Origin: an uncultured Clostridia bacterium | Lineage (GTDB): Bacteria; Bacillota; Clostridia; Christensenellales; UBA1242 | DNA length: 5,126 bases | Reading direction: 5' to 3' | Assembly (NCBI GenBank): GCA_947631875.1 | Contig: CANRMV010000080.1 | Location: forward strand, 1-5,126 | In this document: piece after piece, positions 1 through 5,126 of the stretch | Numbering within the stretch: the first letter of the stretch is position 1 | How the letters are laid out: each line of letters begins with the position of its first letter | Notes under the pieces: generated by a model | Database searches by the model: none | The model's input: the letters and a program-made list of their open reading frames with translations, nothing else | Told to the model about the DNA's origin: nothing | Position numbers and translations under genes: made by a program

Positions 1-102
1 CGTGTTTTGGCATGTAAGCAGGCTTACGAGGAATATAAAGAGAGAATAAACAACTTCACGGGCGAAAAAGTTGACGTTTCGGGCAAAAATATGAGTGATT
101 AA
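1..102 (+). CDS. C-terminal end of an unidentified upstream protein (5' partial)
   Basis: Frame 1 is open from the left edge to a TAA at 100-102 and gives 33 residues, ending in KNMSD. The tail is hydrophilic and charged, with a helical-looking stretch (ACKQAYEEYKERI, residues 4-16) followed by a polar end. There is no membrane segment and no motif I recognise. The coding call rests on the open frame, amino-acid composition typical of a soluble C-terminus, and the intrinsic terminator that begins right at its stop. In many Firmicutes secD/secF lies upstream of recJ, but this tail does not look like a membrane protein end that I could assign to SecF, so no name is given. The gene appears to be in a separate transcription unit from recJ. 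Confidence 0.65.
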   Translation, partial: RVLACKQAYEEYKERINNFTGEKVDVSGKNMSD

Positions 103-136
103 AGAAAACGCACAAATTGGTGCGTTTTTTCTTTAT
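101..136 (+). terminator. Intrinsic terminator after the upstream gene
   Basis: An A-rich arm runs into CGCAC (109-113), with a six-base loop (114-119) and GTGCG (120-124), followed by six T (125-130) and CTTTATTTT. AAAA (105-108) also pairs with the first T residues to lengthen the stem, and AAAG (101-104) can pair with CTTT (131-134) across a two-T bulge. The element overlaps the stop codon of the upstream gene. Read on the minus strand, the stem is also followed by a T-rich run (TTTTCTTT), so it could work in both directions. This is the classic Rho-independent form; the folding was judged by eye. Confidence 0.85.
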
Positions 137-141
137 TTTGT

Positions 142-171
142 TTGCTTATTTAATTTAAAAGATGTTAAAAT
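142..171 (+). promoter_or_regulatory. Predicted sigma-A-type extended -10 promoter for the recJ-rel-hemZ operon
   Basis: TAAAAT (166-171) matches TATAAT at five of six positions and is preceded by TG one base away (163-164), making an extended -10 element. A weak -35 candidate, TTGCTT (142-147), sits 18 bases upstream. It lies just after the terminator and would start transcription near 178-180, leaving a leader of about 25 bases before recJ. That is too short for a riboswitch or T-box. The whole gap is AT-rich, so a chance match is possible; the position between terminator and first gene is the main support. Confidence 0.5.
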
Positions 172-191
172 AAATCTGAAAAAGTTTGTTT

Positions 192-197
192 AAGGTG
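192..197 (+). promoter_or_regulatory. Shine-Dalgarno sequence for recJ
   Basis: AAGGTG lies seven bases before the ATG at 205. It contains AGGTG, which is complementary to the 3' end of 16S rRNA. This spacing supports the 205 start; the next in-frame ATG (codon 28) would remove the conserved N-terminal segment of the family. Confidence 0.75.
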
Positions 198-204
198 CAA
201 GAAA

Positions 205-2553
205 ATGATTTTTAAGAAATTTTTTAACAAAAACTCATCTCTTGTGAATGAGTTTGCGGAAAGTTTTAATCTCTTGCCTTCAACAATGTATTTGATTTTA
301 TCTCGTGGACTGTCTAGTAAAGAAGAAATTGAAAGTTATCTCTCTATGGGAGCGTTGCTTGACCCATTTCTTATCAAAGGAATGAAAGAATTTTGCGAGA
401 GGATACAGTTGGCAAGAGACTTGGGCGACCGAGTTTTGATTTTTGGCGATTATGATGTTGATGGGGTTTCTGCAACTGCCATTATGCTTAAAACGCTGAA
501 AAAACTTGGAATAAATGCCGATTTTTATCTGCCAAACAGATATGTTGATGGCTATGGGCTGACGTGCGAGAGTTTGGACAAGGTGGAAAAGGAGTTTTCA
601 CCAGACCTTATCATCACGGTGGATTGCGGCATTTCGTGTGCCAAAGAGGTGGAATATGCCAAAAGCAAAGGGATTGAAATTATTGTCACCGACCATCACG
701 AAATCCCAGAAATTTTGCCAAACACTTTGATTTTGAATGCCAAAATTGAAGGGCAGGATTATCCTTTCCGCGAACTTTGCGGAACGGGAATGGCGTATAA
801 GATGAGCGAAGCGCTTCTTGGGCAGAAAAAAGCGGAAGAGTTTTTGCCTATCGCCGCCATTGCAACCATTGCGGACATCGTTTCGCTGACGGGAGAAAAC
901 CGAAACATTGTTAAGCGCGGGCTTAAAATGTTGGAAAAACTTCCTTTTGGCGTGAAAATGCTTTTTAAAGAAAACAAAGTTTCACTTACAAACGCAACAT
1001 CCACCGATATTGCGTTTAAAATTGCTCCCAAAATCAACTCTTCGGGGCGAATGGGCGATGCAAAGGATAGTCTTGCGCTTTATATGTGCGAAGATGCTGT
1101 GACGGTTAGGAAATATCTTGACCGAATAAAAAAACACAATCAAAAAAGGCAAGAATTGTCATCAAAAATTTTTGAGGACTGTGAAAAAGCCATTCAAAAA
1201 ATGGACCTCTCCAAAACGCGCGTGATTTGTTTGGCATCAAAAAAATGGGATCAAGGCGTGCTTGGAATTGTTTGCGCAAAACTTGTTGAAAATTACAACA
1301 GGCCAGTGTTTTTGTTCTCACTTTCCGATGACGGAATTTTGCACGGCTCTGGGCGAAGCATTGATGACATAAACATCCACGAATTGCTTTCCTCTTTGCA
1401 GGACATTTTGGAAACTTTTGGCGGACACACTATGGCGGCCGGGCTGACACTAAAAAGAGAGCATTATGAAGAGTTTTGCAATCGTGTGAACGCATTCGCT
1501 TTTGAGCATGTGAGTGACAAAGTTTTCATTCCAATCAAATATTATGACATGGAAGTTAAGAGTGAGGATTTAACGGACAGATTTTTGAAGGAACTTTCTT
1601 TGTTAGAGCCTTATGGATGCGACAACGCAAGGCCAAAATTTAAAATTTGCGCCGAGAATGTTGAGATAACGCCAAGAAAATACACTCCACAGCATTGCGA
1701 TGTTAAAATTGGCGACTTGGAACTTATTTATTTTAATTATCTTAAAAACTACAATGGTTTAAAATTTTCTCGCTACAAAAACTTTATTTTTGAGTTTCAG
1801 GGAAGCGGAAAAGTTGGCGTTGTTGAGGATTTTGACATGGGCAGTTTTATTGTTGAAAACGCCCACAGCCTTATTTATCCTTTCCAATATCAACAACTTT
1901 TGTTTGAAGGGGAGGGCTGCAAATTCTCTTACTATCCAAAAGCGGATTTGTTGAACTTTGTTGCCAGCACGCAAAGCGAGGTTTTTGGCACAGCATTTGT
2001 GACATATTCCGCCTATGATTTTGTTAATTTTTCGCGAGAATATTCAAAAGAAAACATCTATCACATTGGAATTTGCGACAAAACTTGCACGGGCTACAAC
2101 AGCCTGCTTCTTTCGCCTGTTGGGGTGGAATGGGCAAAAAACTTTTCAAAAATTGTGTTCCTTTTGCCTGTGCTTGACGAGGGTTATTTAAGCGAAATTC
2201 AAAAAGTGACAAAAGCGGAAATCTTTTTGCCTATGGAAAAGGCTGTGGACAAGCAAAGATATGCCAATTTGGACCTTTCCCGAGATGCGTTTGGAAAGGT
2301 GTTCAGGGTTTTGACATCAAAACAAATTTCTAGATGCAACTCCATTTTTGACTATTATTCCAAGATGAAAAACAAGGTTGGCTTTGACACCTTTTATGTT
2401 GCATATTTGGTGTTTAAAGAACTTGGACTTATTAAAGAACTTGAAGCAGACGGGCTTTGGATTGAGGCAGTTCAAGATGTTAAAAAAGAGTTGACACAAT
2501 CAAAACTTTATAATAAACTTATGTTGTTGAAAAGCACTTTGGGAGCAAAATGA
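205..2553 (+). CDS. recJ: Single-stranded-DNA-specific 5'-3' exonuclease RecJ
   Basis: RecJ degrades single-stranded DNA 5' to 3' in recombinational repair, mismatch repair and processing of stalled forks, using divalent metal in the cytoplasm. The 782-residue length matches long Firmicutes RecJ (B. subtilis about 786). The DHH phosphoesterase domain shows motif I GDYDVDG (81-87), motif II VDCG (139-142), motif III TDHHE (162-166) and motif IV ADIVSLTGENR (223-233), so all the metal-binding Asp/His are present. A linker carries KINSSGRMGDA (276-286). The DHHA1 domain follows, with WDQGVLGI (348-355), GSGRS (381-385) and FGGHTMAAG (405-413). An OB-type DNA-binding region starts near 445, with EPYGCDNARPKF (468-479). 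The last roughly 220 residues fit the Firmicutes-specific RecJ C-terminal region, ending in a helical part with VFKELGLI (736-743). It is the first gene of the operon and its stop overlaps the rel start by four bases. Odd points are Asp349 where the family usually has His, and KINSSGRM instead of RINAAGRM. Confidence 0.96.
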   Translation: MIFKKFFNKNSSLVNEFAESFNLLPSTMYLILSRGLSSKEEIESYLSMGALLDPFLIKGMKEFCERIQLARDLGDRVLIFGDYDVDGVSATAIMLKTLKKLGINADFYLPNRYVDGYGLTCESLDKVEKEFSPDLIITVDCGISCAKEVEYAKSKGIEIIVTDHHEIPEILPNTLILNAKIEGQDYPFRELCGTGMAYKMSEALLGQKKAEEFLPIAAIATIADIVSLTGENRNIVKRGLKMLEKLPFGVKMLFKENKVSLTNATSTDIAFKIAPKINSSGRMGDAKDSLALYMCEDAVTVRKYLDRIKKHNQKRQELSSKIFEDCEKAIQKMDLSKTRVICLASKKWDQGVLGIVCAKLVENYNRPVFLFSLSDDGILHGSGRSIDDINIHELLSSLQDILETFGGHTMAAGLTLKREHYEEFCNRVNAFAFEHVSDKVFIPIKYYDMEVKSEDLTDRFLKELSLLEPYGCDNARPKFKICAENVEITPRKYTPQHCDVKIGDLELIYFNYLKNYNGLKFSRYKNFIFEFQGSGKVGVVEDFDMGSFIVENAHSLIYPFQYQQLLFEGEGCKFSYYPKADLLNFVASTQSEVFGTAFVTYSAYDFVNFSREYSKENIYHIGICDKTCTGYNSLLLSPVGVEWAKNFSKIVFLLPVLDEGYLSEIQKVTKAEIFLPMEKAVDKQRYANLDLSRDAFGKVFRVLTSKQISRCNSIFDYYSKMKNKVGFDTFYVAYLVFKELGLIKELEADGLWIEAVQDVKKELTQSKLYNKLMLLKSTLGAK
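2541..2553 (+). promoter_or_regulatory. rel ribosome binding site and ATGA stop/start overlap
   Basis: GGGAG (2541-2545) lies inside the last codons of recJ, four bases before the rel ATG at 2550. The ATG shares ATGA with the recJ stop TGA (2551-2553). The short spacing plus overlap suggests that rel translation is coupled to termination on recJ. Confidence 0.65.
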
Positions 2554-4619
2554 GAGAGAAAATATTGCAAACAATTTCCGAAAATTTTAACCTAACGGAA
2601 AAAGAGCAAAAACTTATTGATGATGTTAAGTTGGAAGATTTAACCCTTCCAAGACTTTATGCCGTCATTGAAACCATGATTGAATATCACATTCAAGATG
2701 AAGTTCTTGTGGCATACATTTTGTTTCAATATTTTAAGGTTAGACCAACAGAAGCGGAAAAACTTTCTGTGAATTTAACAAAAAATCAAAAGAAAATTTA
2801 CGAAATTTTTAAGATAATAAGGGATGTTTCAAGCCTAACCAAAGGCGGGCAGGCTGAGGACATTAGGCGAATGTTTGTTGCAATTTGTCAAGATATGCGG
2901 GTGATTATCATCAAATTTGCAACGCTTTTGTATGATTTAAAAGAATTAAAACTTCCGCTCACGCAAGAGCAAAAAACTTTTGTGCAAATGATAAGAGATA
3001 TTTTTGCACCGCTTGCCGAAAGGCTTGGGCTGGCAAAGTTTAAGTATGAATTTGAGGACACGTGTTTTGAACTTTTAGAGCCAGAGGTTTTTGAACAGTT
3101 TAAAAATGATGCACTGATGGGAAAAGAGGCAAATCAAAAGCAAATCAACATCACCACTCAAAAACTTAAACAAATTTTGGAGGGCGAAATTCAGTCCAGA
3201 CAAAAGCACTTTTACAGCGTTTACAAAAAACTTGTCAAAAAGAACATCACACTTGGAAAGGTGTATGACCTTGTTGCCATGAGAGTTCTTGTGCCAACGG
3301 TGGAGGACTGTTATTCCGTTTTTGGAAAAATCCATGCCATATACAAACCAATTCAGGGCAGAGTTAAGGATTATATAGCCAACCCAAAGCCAAATGGCTA
3401 TCAAAGTTTGCACACAACCATTGTTGCCGACAATGACCGCCCTCTTGAAATTCAAATTCGCACATTTGAAATGCATAAGCATGCCGAATATGGAATTGCG
3501 GCACATTGGATTTACAAAGAAAAAAGCCGCAAACAAAACGAATTTGACAAAAAACTCACTTGGTTTAGGCAGATGCTGGACACGGCAGAAAGTTTGTCGC
3601 CAGACGAGTTTTTGGAAACTTTGAAAGTGGACCTTTATGGAGAATCAATTTTTGTGCAAACACCAAAAGGGAAGGTGCTTGAATTTCCACTTGGGGCAAG
3701 CGTTGTGGACTTTGCCTATGCCATTCACTCTCAAATTGGAAACACCTGCGTTGGCGGAAAAATAAACGGAAAAATTGTGCCAATAAACACAAAACTTTCA
3801 AATGGCGATGTGGTTGAAATCATAACCAATCAAAACAGCAAAGGTCCTTCGCGAGATTGGCTGAATTTCATCAAAACATCAAGTGCCAGAGCAAAAATCA
3901 GGGCATTTTTCAAGAGCCAACTCAAAGAGGAAAATGTTAGGATTGGGAAAAGCATTTTGGAGCAAAATTTAAAATCCAAAAACTTGAATATAAGCAAGGA
4001 GCAAAAGGAAAAATATTTGCTCGAAATTGCAAAAACTTACATGATAGAAGAACTTGATGTGCTTTATGCCGAAATTGGCGCGGGGAGTTTGACGGTGGCA
4101 AGTGTGGTTGGCAGACTTGTTAATTTGTATAATAAGGACAAACCTTTCAACATAAAAGAAAACCACATAACAGTTAGGAAAAACAAAGACGGCATTTTGA
4201 TTGATGGTGACAGCGGAATGCTTATTCGATATGCGGGCTGCTGCACGCCGGTTACGGGTGATGACATTGTGGGATATATTTCGCGAGGAAAAGGCGTGAC
4301 AATTCACCGAGCAAATTGCCAAAACATCAAATACTTAGAGCCAGAGCGCCTTATTAAAGCGGAGTGGCAAGATGACCGTTCAACAGATTTTGTTGCGGTT
4401 ATAAAGGTTGAAACGGACAATTTGAATTCTGTTATAAATTCTTTGAACACGGCGGCAAGAGCGCTGAAAGGCAACTTAAAAGGCTTTGGCTATAAAGAGT
4501 TTAAAGACACTCTTGTGTTTGAAATTGTTGTAACCATTACAAACAAGAAAGAACTTGAAACAATAATGAACTCTTTTTCAAGTTTGAAACATGTTTTGAA
4601 AGTTTATAGGAGCGAATGA
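2550..4619 (+). CDS. rel: Long RelA/SpoT-family (p)ppGpp synthetase with a degenerate HD hydrolase domain
   Basis: Transfers pyrophosphate from ATP to GTP/GDP to make (p)ppGpp in the stringent response, normally on starved ribosomes. The synthetase domain (about 215-325) is intact: KVYDLVAMR (237-245, catalytic Asp240), GRVKDYIANPKPNGYQSLHTT (270-290), LEIQIRT (299-305, catalytic Glu300) and AEYGIAAHW (312-320). A TGS domain (about 365-427, AYAIHSQIG with His393) is followed by GPSRDWL (432-438) and a helical region. The zinc-finger domain has Cys564, Cys565, His586 and Cys590, and an ACT-type domain covers about 613-689. The N-terminal HD region (about 30-170) aligns without gaps to family sequence around its metal ligands, but they are replaced: His to Arg35, His-Asp to Phe59-Gln60, and the late Asp to Thr125 (FATLLYD where LADRLHN is usual). 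Hydrolase activity is therefore not expected. At 689 residues it is shorter than typical Rel (about 730-750), mostly at the N-terminus. It overlaps both neighbours, and the apt and dtd genes usual beside rel are missing. Confidence 0.95.
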   Translation: MREKILQTISENFNLTEKEQKLIDDVKLEDLTLPRLYAVIETMIEYHIQDEVLVAYILFQYFKVRPTEAEKLSVNLTKNQKKIYEIFKIIRDVSSLTKGGQAEDIRRMFVAICQDMRVIIIKFATLLYDLKELKLPLTQEQKTFVQMIRDIFAPLAERLGLAKFKYEFEDTCFELLEPEVFEQFKNDALMGKEANQKQINITTQKLKQILEGEIQSRQKHFYSVYKKLVKKNITLGKVYDLVAMRVLVPTVEDCYSVFGKIHAIYKPIQGRVKDYIANPKPNGYQSLHTTIVADNDRPLEIQIRTFEMHKHAEYGIAAHWIYKEKSRKQNEFDKKLTWFRQMLDTAESLSPDEFLETLKVDLYGESIFVQTPKGKVLEFPLGASVVDFAYAIHSQIGNTCVGGKINGKIVPINTKLSNGDVVEIITNQNSKGPSRDWLNFIKTSSARAKIRAFFKSQLKEENVRIGKSILEQNLKSKNLNISKEQKEKYLLEIAKTYMIEELDVLYAEIGAGSLTVASVVGRLVNLYNKDKPFNIKENHITVRKNKDGILIDGDSGMLIRYAGCCTPVTGDDIVGYISRGKGVTIHRANCQNIKYLEPERLIKAEWQDDRSTDFVAVIKVETDNLNSVINSLNTAARALKGNLKGFGYKEFKDTLVFEIVVTITNKKELETIMNSFSSLKHVLKVYRSE

Positions 4620-4621
4620 TG
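4608..4621 (+). promoter_or_regulatory. hemZ Shine-Dalgarno and TGATG stop/start overlap
   Basis: AGGAG (4608-4612) sits in the last codons of rel. Two adjacent in-frame ATGs follow, at 4616 and 4619. The spacing is three bases to the first and six to the second, so 4619 is preferred; its A is the last base of the rel TGA. The arrangement implies translational coupling between rel and hemZ. Confidence 0.7.
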
Positions 4622-5126
4622 AAGATTGAATGCGAAAATGCTGATTTTGAAAAGGATATGCAAGATTTGGTGAACCTTTTTTACAAAGAAGAGGACTTGC
4701 CTTTTTCATTGAAACACACATTTTCGCTTGAAGGCAACACTCTCACAAGCGTGATTGAAACAGGAAGCGGAAGTGATGCAAAAGAGAACACGCAAACTTT
4801 CATTTTGCCAAACACAACTCCACTTTTGCAAAAAAGCCTTATGAAAAGGCACTTTAAAAATCACTTGTATGATGTTTTAAGCAAAATTTCAAAAAAGAGT
4901 TTGTCATGGGGTTCACTCACGGGGGTGAGGCCAACAAAATTTGCAAGAGATTTGATTGAAAGAGGTGAAGTTAAACCGCATCTCATTCATGAAGTTTTGG
5001 TGCGGGACTATCATGTTTCTGCGGACAAAGCAAAACTTGTTGTGGAGATATTAAAAAATCAAAAATGCATCATCAAAAACGACAAACTTATAGACCTTTT
5101 TATCAACATTCCTGTTTGCCCAAGCA
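4619..5126 (+). CDS. hemZ: Coproporphyrinogen dehydrogenase-family radical SAM protein HemZ, N-terminal part (3' partial)
   Basis: The frame is open from ATG 4619 to the right edge: 169 complete codons of a family that is usually about 480-500 residues. HemZ belongs to the radical SAM HemN/HemW group, which carries a 4Fe-4S cluster; HemN enzymes oxidatively decarboxylate coproporphyrinogen III without oxygen. The visible part is the HemZ-specific N-terminal extension. It includes SWGSLTGVRPTKFARDLIE (96-114), the diagnostic WGSLTGVRPTK signature, then a helical segment (YHVSADKAKLVVEILKNQ, 131-148) and FINIPVCPS (161-169). Cys167 should be the first cysteine of the CxxxCxxC cluster motif; the other two lie beyond the window. 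The last gene seen in the operon, it overlaps the rel stop by one base. In clostridia hemZ commonly follows rel and precedes hisS-aspS. True porphyrinogen activity is not shown by the sequence; many clostridia that carry hemZ lack a full heme pathway. Confidence 0.9.
   Translation, partial: MKIECENADFEKDMQDLVNLFYKEEDLPFSLKHTFSLEGNTLTSVIETGSGSDAKENTQTFILPNTTPLLQKSLMKRHFKNHLYDVLSKISKKSLSWGSLTGVRPTKFARDLIERGEVKPHLIHEVLVRDYHVSADKAKLVVEILKNQKCIIKNDKLIDLFINIPVCPS

Noticed and set aside
1..102. Assignment of the upstream tail to SecF, a common recJ neighbour
   Set aside because: Only 33 residues are visible, with no membrane segment or known motif; the idea rests on gene order alone.
103..204. A riboswitch, T-box or small RNA in the recJ leader
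   Set aside because: After the terminator and the likely promoter only about 25 bases of leader remain before recJ, and no further stem-loop is visible.
2550..2930. Frameshift or misassembly as the cause of the odd Rel N-terminus
   Set aside because: The frame is continuous, aligns without gaps around the lost ligands, keeps RRMFVAICQDMRVIIIK (106-122), which resembles the family, and starts in an ATGA overlap with a ribosome binding site.
3075..3536. A 153-codon open frame on the minus strand inside rel
   Set aside because: It lies entirely opposite the conserved synthetase domain of rel, has no recognisable motif, and its composition (many Phe, Leu, Asn) is what the reverse complement of AT-rich coding DNA gives.
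3394..3624. A 76-codon forward open frame in another phase within rel
   Set aside because: It overlaps the rel synthetase coding region, has no ribosome binding site that stands out and shows no family similarity; rel in its own frame is clearly the gene.
3969..4322. Minus-strand open frames opposite the rel C-terminal half
   Set aside because: They are antisense to the conserved zinc-finger region, have no motif, and two of them overlap each other in different frames, as shadows do.
4616..4621. Start of hemZ at the first of two adjacent ATGs (4616)
   Set aside because: The Shine-Dalgarno AGGAG would be only three bases away; the ATG at 4619 has a better six-base spacing. The difference is a single Met, so the choice is not critical.

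Overview
The window is AT-rich, gene-dense bacterial DNA that uses the standard stop codons (TAA and TGA). Gene content, order and style (recJ, then rel, then hemZ, with Shine-Dalgarno sequences and overlapping stop/start codons) point to a Firmicutes/Clostridia-type bacterium. It may be an uncultured gut lineage, but nothing in the window fixes the genus.

Layout: positions 1-102 hold the last 33 codons of an unidentified gene that ends at a compact intrinsic terminator (about 101-136). A roughly 100-base intergenic gap then carries a plausible extended -10 promoter (142-171) and a Shine-Dalgarno for recJ. From 205 to the right edge, three genes are packed head to tail on the + strand. They are recJ (205-2553, complete), a long RelA/SpoT-family alarmone enzyme (2550-4619, complete; ATGA overlap with recJ) and the 5' part of hemZ (4619 onward, cut by the window edge; TGATG overlap with rel). 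They look like one translationally coupled operon. No RNA gene, mobile element or CRISPR array is visible.

Together the genes cover DNA repair (RecJ 5'-3' single-strand exonuclease), the stringent response ((p)ppGpp synthesis) and a radical-SAM protein of the coproporphyrinogen dehydrogenase family. The genes are not linked biochemically; their clustering is a conserved Firmicutes housekeeping arrangement. The usual neighbours apt (between recJ and rel) and dtd (after rel) are absent here.

The most notable point is the Rel protein. Its synthetase, TGS, zinc-finger and ACT regions are well preserved, but the N-terminal HD hydrolase region has lost every recognisable metal-binding residue. It is therefore predicted to make (p)ppGpp but not degrade it, which is unusual for the long Rel of a Firmicutes-type genome and implies a separate hydrolase elsewhere in the genome.
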